NCBI GenBank assembly: GCA_900455085.1
Contig: UGTZ01000001.1
Span: 650,501-714,500, forward strand
Direction of reading: 5' to 3'
From: Providencia rettgeri
Lineage (GTDB): Bacteria > Pseudomonadota > Gammaproteobacteria > Enterobacterales > Enterobacteriaceae
DNA length: 64,000 nt
Shown here: positions 53,825 to 62,463 of the stretch, in pieces
How the letters are laid out: each line of letters opens with the position of its first letter
Position numbering within the stretch: the stretch's first letter is position 1
The notes under the pieces: generated by a model
The model's input: the letters and a program-made list of their open reading frames with translations, nothing else
Databases searched by the model: none
Told to the model about the DNA's origin: nothing
Program-made: the position numbers and the translations under genes

Positions 53825-54390
53825 TACGAATTATTGCCCTGATTATCAAGGTGTTTTTTACAGTGAACAAGTGCTGCTGCAATATGTTTTTCCACCATAC
53901 TGATTGAAATTTCCATTCGCTCAGCAATCTCACTTTGAGATAAGCCATCAAAACGATACAGCAAAAAAGCTTCTCGTCGACGGGGGGGTAACGTTTCAAG
54001 TGCCTCGCTCAGCCGTTGGATCCGTTGCTGATGTTCCAAGATTTCACTGGGATCAGCTTGGCTCTGTTCAAAATGTGGCTCATGAGTAACGTCATCAATG
54101 GATGTCTCTGATTTAGTTTGGCGTTGGTTACGTCGCCAATGGTCAATCAAAACATGATTCGCAATTTTAAACAGATAAGCGCGGCTCTCTTTTACAGGCG
54201 TTTGTTCTTTACGGTTTAGCCATAGTGTAAACACATCCTGTGATAAATCATCAGCATCGTTGCTGTTATCTAGCCGACTGCGGAAAAAGCGCACAAGTTG
54301 GCTATATGTTGACTGATACGCACCGCTAATTTTACGGGCAAGAGATTTATCAATAGTCATTTTACTGGTGTTAATGTCATAAAAGAGCAC
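53824..54390 (-). CDS. ECF sigma factor, FecI type
   Basis: 188 residues. Region 2 (about 25-95) has VRFFRSRLDNSNDADDLSQD, and region 4 (about 125-180) has LPPRRREAFLLYRFDGLSQS and ERMEISISMVEKHIAAALVH. Directs RNA polymerase to the receptor promoter when FecR relays that ligand is bound. First gene of the minus-strand iron run. A Fur box lies about 80-100 bases upstream of its start, giving iron plus ligand control. Confidence 0.9.
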   Translation of the reverse strand: MLFYDINTSKMTIDKSLARKISGAYQSTYSQLVRFFRSRLDNSNDADDLSQDVFTLWLNRKEQTPVKESRAYLFKIANHVLIDHWRRNQRQTKSETSIDDVTHEPHFEQSQADPSEILEHQQRIQRLSEALETLPPRRREAFLLYRFDGLSQSEIAERMEISISMVEKHIAAALVHCKKHLDNQGNNS

Positions 54391-54471
54391 AGTTGTGCTG
54401 ATTAATAATCTGCTCAGATTACTTTATTATTTAAATCAATAATTTATTTTAATAATTGTGTTTTTACTAAT

Positions 54472-54490
54472 AATAATGAATATCATTTTT
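54472..54490. promoter_or_regulatory. Fur box between the FecI-type sigma gene and tonB
   Basis: AATAATGAATATCATTTTT matches the Fur consensus at 14 of 19 positions. It sits in the divergent region (54391-54539) and can control both directions. Confidence 0.65.
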
Positions 54491-54539
54491 GTTTGTATTA
54501 TGCCTATAATCTGCAAAAAATAAAGTCGTGAGGCAGAAT

Positions 54540-55321
54540 ATGAGCAGTATGACGGGTCAGTTAGAGCGCCCGATTTTCCGTCCACTAGGCGGTTTGGTTT
54601 TAAGTTGTCTTTTCCATGGAACACTGGCAATCATTTTTATTGGATGGTTTACCTCTTCAATTCCTAAGACCGGGGTATTACCACCAGCAATCTCGTTGCA
54701 GCTGGGTGTTTATCAGCTTGAACAGCAGACTGAGCCTGAAATCAATCATGCCCCTAAACAACAAATGACGACACGTGAGGAATCATTACCTGAAGTCGTT
54801 GAAAAGATGGATAAATTACCTGAAACTGCGATTGTAGATAATGGCACATTGACGAAAGTCAGTGAGAAAAAACGACCACCGAAAAAGAAAATTCCGCAAG
54901 AGAAAAAAGTCATCGACGAAGCACCTGTTACCACGCAGGAGTCGACGGTAACTTCTGCCCTGCATCAGGCAGCGAATCCAGTAGCAGTGCGAATTTTTCC
55001 AGTAATGCGTCTGCAGCAGTGAGTGGGCACCAAGGTTGGCAAAGTGAGGTTCATCAGCGGATAGCAAAAACCAAACGCTATCCGCGTGCTGCACTGCGTT
55101 ACCGCTCAACAGGGGTTTCTCATATAAAAGTAGTTTTGGATAGTCGGGGCCAAGTGATTGCCGCCAGTTTATTGAATTCATCCGGTACGAAAATATTGGA
55201 TAAAGAAGCGTTGGCGACCATTTCACGTGCTGCGCCTTTTCCTACCCCGCCAGAAACATTGCTAGTCGATGGTCGGGTCGAGTTTATTGCGCCAATCGTG
55301 TTCGACACAACCTCTATTTGA
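54540..55321 (+). pseudogene. TonB-family energy transducer, frameshifted (private TonB, FusB-like)
   Basis: About 260 residues when repaired. The start at ATG 54540 has GAGG upstream. N-terminal membrane anchor (GLVLSCLFHGTLAIIFIGWF), a proline/lysine-rich periplasmic spacer (KKRPPKKKIPQEKK), a serine-rich linker, and the TonB C-terminal domain (YPRAALRYRSTGVSHIKVVL, then FPTPPETL). One base is missing near 54968 (GG where GGG fits), so without repair it ends at 55022 and the C-terminal domain falls in another frame. It should energise the neighbouring receptor with ExbBD. In Pectobacterium the fus cluster likewise has its own TonB, FusB. Confidence 0.82.
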
Positions 55322-55330
55322 ATTTAACTC

Positions 55331-55354
55331 AATAGCCCTTTTTAGGGCTATTTA
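55331..55354. terminator. Bidirectional terminator, tonB / ytjB
   Basis: AATAGCCC / GGGCTATT stem with a T-rich loop, between convergent genes and overlapping the ytjB stop. Confidence 0.85.
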
Positions 55355-56121
55355 TCAGATGAGCCTGACTTATTTTTTGAGGCAGGCCGTTTAGGGCGAT
55401 AAGGTCGAGGTTCTTTCTTTCGTTTCAAACGTGCTGGATTAGTAGCTGGCGTCCCTTTGTTCTCTTGCTTGCCATCTTCATTACTGTTGTCATCTCCATT
55501 ATCATCTTGATTTTCCTCTGTATTAATGACTAACGGAGGGGCTTGTTTGTGACCTTTCTTTTTCTTTAAACGCAGTAATGTATTTGCTAAAACGAAACCA
55601 ATACACAAGGAGAGTAGAATAAAAATTCGTAATACATTGGTACTGTTATCTGCTTGTTGAATTTCGGCTGAAAGGAGCTCTGTATCAATCGTCAAGCGTA
55701 AATAGCCTTTTGGCTCTTTTGTTCCTTGAATGGGAACAACAAGCTGGTATTGAAAGTTTTGTAGTGATGAGCTGTCATCTATCGCGAGCCGTTCTTTTAC
55801 CGTGGTAGGTTCACCAACTTGAGTGACCAATGTGCCGCTAGCGGTATAGATACTGGCATCTAAAATATACCTATCTTTCACCACGTTATTTAAATTGGCA
55901 TTAATGCGCTCTAAGTTAAAATCTTTACTGCCTGGAACAATATAATCAGATAAGCTGAAGGCGACTTGTTCAGCAAGAACATAGGTCAATTGTTTAAATT
56001 GCTCAATTCTGCCTTGGTTTTGGCTATTTCCTAAATAAGAAATACCATGCATCAGTAAGGTTACCAGCGCAATGCAGATAACGATAATCACTGTTTTGTG
56101 GAGCCTAAAGGTAAGTTTCAT
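55348..56121 (-). CDS. ytjB: Membrane protein YtjB (Smp/AhpA family)
   Basis: 257 residues (E. coli YtjB 214). TM1 near 8-26, a periplasmic sensor-like domain (about 30-160), TM2 near 165-182, and then a long basic/acidic low-complexity tail (KKKKGHKQ, DDNGDDNSNEDGKQ, PRPYRPKRPASKNKSG) which is longer than in E. coli. Divergent from serB as in E. coli. Family function is not established. Confidence 0.88.
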   Translation of the reverse strand: MKLTFRLHKTVIIVICIALVTLLMHGISYLGNSQNQGRIEQFKQLTYVLAEQVAFSLSDYIVPGSKDFNLERINANLNNVVKDRYILDASIYTASGTLVTQVGEPTTVKERLAIDDSSSLQNFQYQLVVPIQGTKEPKGYLRLTIDTELLSAEIQQADNSTNVLRIFILLSLCIGFVLANTLLRLKKKKGHKQAPPLVINTEENQDDNGDDNSNEDGKQENKGTPATNPARLKRKKEPRPYRPKRPASKNKSGSSDK

Positions 56122-56313
56122 TGCTTTATTGGTGCTCTCGACTTATTTTGAATATAAAAATGTCGTTATACTTCAGGTAGTATGAGGTTAACTTCAGTTT
56201 TAACAGTAAACACATAAGGTCACAAAGCCTTAAAATTGAGTATAGTGGCTTCGTTTGGCTGCTCGCAACTTATCATTATAAAAAAGTTTTTTCGATTACA
56301 GGAGCTAATTTTC

Positions 56314-57291
56314 ATGTCAACGAGTTTGACCTATTGTTATCTACCCGACGAAATCCAAAAATGGCCGGGGTTGCCATTGTCGTTAAGTGGTGAAGAAGTG
56401 ATGCCATTGGATTATCGTGCAGGTGACAGTGGGTGGTTACTATATGGCCGTGGCTTAGATAAAGCGCGGATCAGTAATTTCCAACAGCGATTAGGGATCG
56501 CTATCGTAATTGTCTCCTCGTGGCGTATTGATGACTACCAAGTGGTCAGAATTGCCGGGAGTATTACACCTCGAATTAAAAAACTCGCTGACGAATGTTT
56601 ATTAGATGTGGTGCCATTAGGGCAAATACCACGTTTGCGTTCACCGGGCCTATTACTGATGGATATGGACTCGACAGCCATTCAGATTGAATGTATCGAT
56701 GAAATTGCTCGTTTAGCAGGGGTGGGAGAGCAGGTTGCAGAAGTGACCGAGCGAGCCATGTTAGGGGAACTCGATTTTACGGAAAGTTTACGAGCAAGAG
56801 TTAGCTTACTTGAAGGCGCTGATGCCGCTATTCTTGATCAAGTGATGGAAACATTGCCTTTAATGCCAGGCTTAACGAATCTCGTACGTAAGTTACAAGC
56901 AATGAATTGGCACATTGCGATAGCATCCGGTGGTTTTACTTTCTTTGCTAATAACTTGCAACAGCGATTGAAACTTGTGGCGGCGGTTGCTAATCAACTT
57001 GAAGTCAAAAATGGCAAGTTAACGGGCAAAGTTAAAGGCCCAATTGTAGATGCGAAATATAAAGCGCAAACCTTGGTTAAATTGGCTGAAAAACTGGAAC
57101 TACCCATTGAACAAACGGTGGCGATCGGTGATGGGGCAAATGACCTGAAGATGATCCGTAAAGCGGGGCTGGGTATTGCGTATCATGCGAAACCAAAGGT
57201 GTATGCAAGGGCGAAGGTCGCTATTCGTCATGCAGATCTGATGGGGGTGATGTGTGTGCTTAGCGGGGGGCTGAAGCACGAAGAACGCTAA
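56314..57291 (+). CDS. serB: Phosphoserine phosphatase SerB
   Basis: 325 residues from the ATG at 56314 (E. coli 322), with AGGAG nine bases upstream. Last step of serine synthesis. HAD motifs: DMDSTAI (nucleophile aspartate), SGGFTFF, and GDGANDLKM. An N-terminal regulatory domain (about 1-105) precedes the catalytic domain. An ERIC element follows directly. Confidence 0.96.
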   Translation: MSTSLTYCYLPDEIQKWPGLPLSLSGEEVMPLDYRAGDSGWLLYGRGLDKARISNFQQRLGIAIVIVSSWRIDDYQVVRIAGSITPRIKKLADECLLDVVPLGQIPRLRSPGLLLMDMDSTAIQIECIDEIARLAGVGEQVAEVTERAMLGELDFTESLRARVSLLEGADAAILDQVMETLPLMPGLTNLVRKLQAMNWHIAIASGGFTFFANNLQQRLKLVAAVANQLEVKNGKLTGKVKGPIVDAKYKAQTLVKLAEKLELPIEQTVAIGDGANDLKMIRKAGLGIAYHAKPKVYARAKVAIRHADLMGVMCVLSGGLKHEER

Positions 57292-57417
57292 ATATTCTTC
57301 ATATTTCGTGTTGTGGCGGTGTTGGCTGCACTCGGCTGCTTGGGTCACATACTTTTGTATGCTCCCCAAGACATCCTCTTTTGCCGCCTTGCCACAACAT
57401 GAACTATTTAGAGTATT
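57292..57417. repeat. ERIC-type element between serB and radA
   Basis: About 126 bases, palindromic overall, with GGCGGTGTTGGCTGC, then TCACATACTTTTGTATGCTC, then TTGCCGCCTTGCCACAACATG and ATTTAGAGTAT. Starts just after the serB stop and ends 63 bases before radA. Confidence 0.85.
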
Positions 57418-57480
57418 ACGGCTAAAATGTTATGGAAAATAAGAACTAAGAACAAAATTGAATTTTAGGAGGAGTTTGCT

Positions 57481-58866
57481 GTGGCGAAAGGAGTTAAAAG
57501 GGCGTTTGTCTGTAATGATTGCGGGGCAGATTATCCGCGTTGGCAAGGGCAATGCAGTGCTTGTCATGCATGGAACACCATTACGGAAGTGCGTCTGGCC
57601 TCAACAAGCTCTTCATCGCGTACTGACCGCTTAACGGGCTATGCAGGAAATGCGGCTGGGGTCAGTAAGGTTCAGAAATTATCTGAAATCAGCCTCGAAG
57701 AACTGCCTCGTTTTACTACAGGGTTTAAAGAGTTTGACCGTGTGCTCGGTGGCGGAGTCGTACCTGGTAGCGCCATCCTCATTGGAGGGAACCCGGGAGC
57801 GGGTAAAAGTACCTTATTGCTGCAAACCATGTGCTTGTTATCTCGCGAAATGAAAACCTTGTATGTCACAGGGGAAGAGTCTCTTCAACAAGTGGCCATG
57901 CGTGCTCATCGTTTGGGGTTGCCAACAGATTCCCTCAATATGCTGTCAGAAACCAGTATTGAGCAAATTTGCTTAACTGCGGAGCAAGAGCAGCCCAAAT
58001 TGATGGTGATTGACTCTATCCAAGTGATGCATATGGCGGATATCCAATCTTCCCCGGGCAGTGTGGCACAAGTTAGGGAAACCGCGGCTTACCTTACCCG
58101 TTTTGCGAAAACCCGTGGTGTGGCCATCATTATGGTCGGTCACGTCACCAAAGATGGCTCATTGGCAGGCCCTAAAGTCCTCGAACACTGTATTGATTGC
58201 TCTATTATGCTAGATGGCGATGCGGATAACCGCTTTCGTACTTTGCGCAGCCATAAAAACCGTTTCGGGGCGGTCAATGAACTAGGCGTGTTTGCGATGA
58301 CGGAGCAAGGCCTAAAAGAAGTCAGTAACCCCTCAGCAATCTTCTTAAGCCGTGGTGATGAAATCACATCAGGTAGTTCGGTCATGGTAGTTTGGGAGGG
58401 GACAAGACCGCTGCTGGTGGAAATCCAAGCGCTTGTCGACCATTCTATGATGTCGAATCCACGGCGTGTTGCGGTCGGGCTTGAACAAAACCGTTTAGCC
58501 ATTTTATTGGCCGTATTACACCGCCACGGTGGTTTGCAAATGTCAGACCAAGACGTTTTTGTTAACGTCGTGGGGGGCGTTAAAGTCACCGAAACCAGTG
58601 CTGACTTAGCACTATTGCTGTCCCTTGTTTCTAGTTTTCGTGATCGTCCGTTACCTAGAGACCTTGTGGTATTTGGTGAAGTTGGGCTGGCAGGGGAAAT
58701 TCGTCCAGTTCCAAGTGGGCAAGAACGTATCTCTGAAGCAGCAAAACATGGTTTTAAACGCGCTATTGTCCCTCATGCGAATATGCCCAAAAAATCACCT
58801 CCGGACATGAAAGTGTATGGCGTGAAGAAATTAGCAGACGCATTAAGTATTTTGGATGAGTTATAA
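57481..58866 (+). CDS. radA: DNA repair protein RadA (Sms)
   Basis: 461 residues (E. coli 460). RecA-like helicase that helps branch migration in recombination. C4 zinc finger (CNDCGADYPRWQGQCSACH), Walker A GGNPGAGKST, the RadA motif KNRFG in SHKNRFGAVNELG, and a C-terminal Lon-like domain. RBS AGGAGG just before the GTG start. Confidence 0.97.
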   Translation: MAKGVKRAFVCNDCGADYPRWQGQCSACHAWNTITEVRLASTSSSSRTDRLTGYAGNAAGVSKVQKLSEISLEELPRFTTGFKEFDRVLGGGVVPGSAILIGGNPGAGKSTLLLQTMCLLSREMKTLYVTGEESLQQVAMRAHRLGLPTDSLNMLSETSIEQICLTAEQEQPKLMVIDSIQVMHMADIQSSPGSVAQVRETAAYLTRFAKTRGVAIIMVGHVTKDGSLAGPKVLEHCIDCSIMLDGDADNRFRTLRSHKNRFGAVNELGVFAMTEQGLKEVSNPSAIFLSRGDEITSGSSVMVVWEGTRPLLVEIQALVDHSMMSNPRRVAVGLEQNRLAILLAVLHRHGGLQMSDQDVFVNVVGGVKVTETSADLALLLSLVSSFRDRPLPRDLVVFGEVGLAGEIRPVPSGQERISEAAKHGFKRAIVPHANMPKKSPPDMKVYGVKKLADALSILDEL

Positions 58867-58896
58867 GCTTTTAATTTAGGGTAAAAAGGAAAATAC

Positions 58897-60132
58897 ATGG
58901 CTGAATTTGACTATCTTAAAAACGCAATTAAACGGGCGGGTTACACGCTCCAGCAAGTTGCGGATGCGACAGATATGACCAAAGGCTATCTCAGCCAGTT
59001 GATTAACGACAAAATTAAAAGCCCTAGCGCACAAAAAATTGCGGCTCTTCATCGCTTTTTAGGTCTTGAATACCCCAACCAGCAAAAAACGATTGGGGTA
59101 GTGTTCGGCAAATTTTATCCATTACATACTGGGCATATTTATTTGATTCAACGGGCGTGCAGCCAAGTGGATGAGCTTCATGTCATTCTCTGCCACGATG
59201 AACCCCGTGATAAGGACTTGTTTATTAACAGTTCTATGTCTCAACAGCCCACAGTAAGCGACCGTTTACGGTGGTTATTACAAACCTTTAAATATCAAAA
59301 AAATATTCATATTCACTCATTTGATGAAAATGGCATAGAGCCGTATCCACACGGTTGGGAAGTGTGGAGTGATGGAATGAAAGGCTTTTTGAAAAAGCAT
59401 AATATTAACCCAAGTTTTATTTATTCAGGGGAAGCGAATGACGCTCCGCGCTATAAAAAATATCTAGGTATCGAAACCATTTTGATTGACCCTGAACGTA
59501 CTTTTATGAATATTAGCGGTAACCAAATTCGCCAAGCGCCGTTTCGTTATTGGGAATATATCCCAACGGAAGTTAAACCCTTCTTTGTGCGTAAAGTGGC
59601 GATTTTAGGCGGTGAATCGAGTGGTAAGTCTACGTTAGTCAATAAGTTAGCGAATATTTTCAATACATCCAGCGCATGGGAATATGGCCGTGACTATGTG
59701 TTTAGCCACTTAGGTGGTGATGAGATGGCATTGCAATATTCTGACTACGACAAAATCGCCTTGGGACACGCTCAATATATTGATTTTGCAGTGAAATATG
59801 CTAATAAAGTCGCATTTATTGATACCGACTTTGTCACGACTCAAGCCTTTTGTTTGCGCTATGAAGGCAAAGAGCACCCATTTGTTCAGGCATTGATAGA
59901 CGAATACCGATTCGATTTAGTCATAGTTTTAGAGAATAACACTCCTTGGGTGGCTGATGGTTTAAGAAGCTTGGGGAGTGATAAAGACCGGAAAGCGTTC
60001 CAAGGCTTACTCATTGAAATGCTCAAGAAAAACAATATTGAATTTGTGCGTGTAGAATCCTCAGATTATGACACACGCTTCTTAGAGTGTGTCACCCTTG
60101 TTCAGCAGTTACTGATGTTGGATGACTTATAA
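58897..60132 (+). CDS. nadR: Trifunctional NAD regulator/NMN adenylyltransferase/ribosylnicotinamide kinase NadR
   Basis: 411 residues (E. coli 410). Three parts in order: a helix-turn-helix repressor domain (5-55, with LQQVADATDMTKGYLSQLIN), an NMN adenylyltransferase domain (65-220, GKFYPLHTGH), and a ribosylnicotinamide kinase (230-411, P-loop GGESSGKSTLV). Represses NAD synthesis genes when NAD is high and salvages ribosylnicotinamide. Follows radA by 30 bases, as in E. coli. Confidence 0.96.
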   Translation: MAEFDYLKNAIKRAGYTLQQVADATDMTKGYLSQLINDKIKSPSAQKIAALHRFLGLEYPNQQKTIGVVFGKFYPLHTGHIYLIQRACSQVDELHVILCHDEPRDKDLFINSSMSQQPTVSDRLRWLLQTFKYQKNIHIHSFDENGIEPYPHGWEVWSDGMKGFLKKHNINPSFIYSGEANDAPRYKKYLGIETILIDPERTFMNISGNQIRQAPFRYWEYIPTEVKPFFVRKVAILGGESSGKSTLVNKLANIFNTSSAWEYGRDYVFSHLGGDEMALQYSDYDKIALGHAQYIDFAVKYANKVAFIDTDFVTTQAFCLRYEGKEHPFVQALIDEYRFDLVIVLENNTPWVADGLRSLGSDKDRKAFQGLLIEMLKKNNIEFVRVESSDYDTRFLECVTLVQQLLMLDDL

Positions 60133-60148
60133 ATAAAGTCACCCAATA

Positions 60149-60175
60149 AAAAACGGCATCGAATGATGCCGTTTT
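60149..60175. terminator. nadR terminator
   Basis: AAAACGGCATC / GATGCCGTTTT hairpin ending in T, 17 bases after the nadR stop codon. Confidence 0.92.
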
Positions 60176-60196
60176 GATTCTATCTATATGATATCG

Positions 60197-60321
60197 ATCC
60201 CTTAAATAATTTGAATTATAGGTAGGCGACAAGAGAGTGAGTCCCTAGGAGCATACACCAGTATGTGACTAGGGCTCACGAGCGCAGCCAACACCGCTAT
60301 AATTCTAAATTATGACAGGGA
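60197..60321. repeat. ERIC-type element between nadR and ettA (reverse orientation)
   Basis: About 125 bases, with the motifs reversed: CCTTAAATAATTTGAATTAT, GGTAGGCGACAA, GAGCATACACCAGTATGTGA and GCAGCCAACACCGC. It touches the ettA stop codon. Confidence 0.85.
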
Positions 60322-61989
60322 TTATTTGGTCATACGCTTATACTTCATACGATGTGGCTGCAACGCTTCCGCGCCTAACGTCCGTTTTTTGTAATCTTCA
60401 TATTCAGAGAAGTTACCTTCGAAGAACGTAATATTACCTTCGTCTTGGTAATCAATAATATGGGTTGCAATACGGTCAAGGAACCAACGGTCATGGGAAA
60501 TAACCATGGCACAGCCCGGGAACTCTAACAGGGCGTTTTCCAGCGCACGTAAAGTTTCAACGTCGAGGTCGTTGGTTGGTTCATCGAGTAACAGTACGTT
60601 ACCGCCCACTTGCAGTAGTTTAGCTAAGTGTAAACGGCCGCGTTCACCACCTGATAACTCACCAACACGTTTACCTTGGTCTACGCCTTTAAAGTTAAAG
60701 CGACCCACATAGGCACGGCTTGGAATTTCAAAGTTACCAATACGCATGATATCTTGGCCGTTAGAAATTTCTTCCCAGACAGTTTTGCTGTCATCCATCG
60801 CATCACGGAACTGGTCAACAGAAGCAATTTTTACGGTATCACCTAACGTGATTGAGCCGGAATCCGGTTGCTCTTGGCCTGAAATCATACGGAACAGGGT
60901 GGATTTACCCGCACCGTTAGGGCCGATAATCCCGACTATTGCCCCTTTCGGGATTGAGAAATTCAGGTTATCAATCAGAACTCGGTCACCATAAGATTTA
61001 CTTAGGTTTTCAACCTCGATAACTTTATCCCCTAAACGCGGTCCAGGTGGAATAAACAGTTCGCTAGTTTCGTTACGTTTTTGATATTCAACGCTATTGA
61101 GTTCTTCAAAGCGAGCCAAACGCGCTTTACCTTTAGCTTGACGGCCTTTTGGATTTTGGCGGATCCACTCAAGTTCTTTCTCGATAGACTTACGGCGAGC
61201 AGCTTCTGTAGAGGCTTCTTGCGCCAAACGCTCATCTTTTTGCTCAAGCCAAGAAGAGTAGTTACCTTCCCAAGGAATACCCTCACCACGGTCAAGTTCG
61301 AGGATCCAACCCGCGACGTTATCTAAGAAGTAACGGTCATGCGTGATAGCCACAACAGTCCCTTCGTAGTCGTGTAAGAAACGCTCTAACCAGGCAACAG
61401 ACTCGGCATCCAAGTGGTTGGTTGGCTCATCGAGCAGTAGCATATCAGGCTTTTCGAGTAGTAAGCGGCAAATTGCCACACGACGGCGTTCACCCCCAGA
61501 GAGGTTTTCGATTTTAGCATCCCAAGCGGGTAGGCGCAGTGCATCCGCCGCACGCTCTAATTGGTTATCTAAATTATGACCATTTTGTGCGGAAATAATC
61601 GCTTCTAACTCGCCTTGCTCTTTCGCGAGTTTATCGAAATCTGCACCTTCTTCCGCGTAAGCTGCATAAACTTCGTCTAAACGAGTTAATGCATTTTTGA
61701 CTTCGCTAACCGCTTCTTCAACGGCTTCACGGACAGTATGCTCAAGGTTTAACTTAGGTTCTTGCGGAAGATAGCCGATTTTCAAACCAGGTTGTGGACG
61801 TGCTTCGCCTTCGATATCGGTATCAATACCTGCCATAATACGCAGTAATGTTGATTTACCTGCACCATTAAGACCTAAAACACCGATCTTAGCCCCCGGA
61901 AAGAAGCTCAGAGAGATATTTTTTAAAATATGACGTTTCGGTGGAACAATTTTTCCAACCCGATACATACTATAAACGTATTGAGCCAA
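60322..61989 (-). CDS. ettA: Energy-dependent translational throttle ABC-F ATPase EttA
   Basis: 555 residues, the same as E. coli. Binds the ribosomal E site and gates entry into elongation according to ATP/ADP. Two ATPase domains: the first with GLNGAGKSTLLR and LSGGERRR, the second with GPNGAGKSTLFR and LSGGERGR. Between them lie the EttA interdomain linker and the arm (RQNPKGRQAKGKARLARF). Convergent with nadR and divergent from slt. Confidence 0.97.
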   Translation of the reverse strand: MAQYVYSMYRVGKIVPPKRHILKNISLSFFPGAKIGVLGLNGAGKSTLLRIMAGIDTDIEGEARPQPGLKIGYLPQEPKLNLEHTVREAVEEAVSEVKNALTRLDEVYAAYAEEGADFDKLAKEQGELEAIISAQNGHNLDNQLERAADALRLPAWDAKIENLSGGERRRVAICRLLLEKPDMLLLDEPTNHLDAESVAWLERFLHDYEGTVVAITHDRYFLDNVAGWILELDRGEGIPWEGNYSSWLEQKDERLAQEASTEAARRKSIEKELEWIRQNPKGRQAKGKARLARFEELNSVEYQKRNETSELFIPPGPRLGDKVIEVENLSKSYGDRVLIDNLNFSIPKGAIVGIIGPNGAGKSTLFRMISGQEQPDSGSITLGDTVKIASVDQFRDAMDDSKTVWEEISNGQDIMRIGNFEIPSRAYVGRFNFKGVDQGKRVGELSGGERGRLHLAKLLQVGGNVLLLDEPTNDLDVETLRALENALLEFPGCAMVISHDRWFLDRIATHIIDYQDEGNITFFEGNFSEYEDYKKRTLGAEALQPHRMKYKRMTK

Positions 61990-62463
61990 TTTATTTACCT
62001 TTTGATTTATAAAGGGAATTTTAATTTTCTGTTTCTATGTAGTAGGAATACATGACCTACTGCGATTGGATAAACAACAATAAATATTTTGGTATGAACT
62101 ATACCTGATTGCGTATGTGATGGTCTAGGCTATCTGCGTTAACTCGAGAGTAAAAACCTAATAAATATAAAGTAAAAGACTGTAAAGTCGAAAAATTCAA
62201 GAACTCTCCGCTGTTACTAAATAAAAACTTTCGGTAGCATTCATAGTATTGATATATGTTTAATATACCCGTAATCCTTCAAGTTGTAGCGCTTTTCGTT
62301 GAGGTGTAAGTGACAGCACTAGGCTAGCCGAGTTACATAGTTTATCTATGCTCCCCCGTCTATCTTCGCTTGTCGCCTACCTGCAACTCGAATTATTTGG
62401 GGGTATATATAGGTTAAGGTTTTCCTGTATTTTGACTTTAGTTTAGCGATGGAGCGAGTGAAT
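61990..62463. other. Divergent intergenic region ettA / slt with an ERIC-type element
   Basis: 474 bases. 62264-62408 is an ERIC-type element, slightly longer than the others: ATACCCGTAATCCTTCAAGT at one end, AACTCGAATTATTTGGGGGT at the other, and GTTACATAGTTTATCTATGC at the middle. The rest is AT-rich with no other motif I can name. Confidence 0.7.
62264..62408. repeat. ERIC-type element upstream of slt
   Basis: About 145 bases with the ERIC ends and core as above. It lies about 55 bases before the slt start and so close to its promoter. Confidence 0.8.

Noticed and set aside
57100..57369. Minus-strand frame at the end of serB
   Set aside because: Shadow of serB and an ERIC element.
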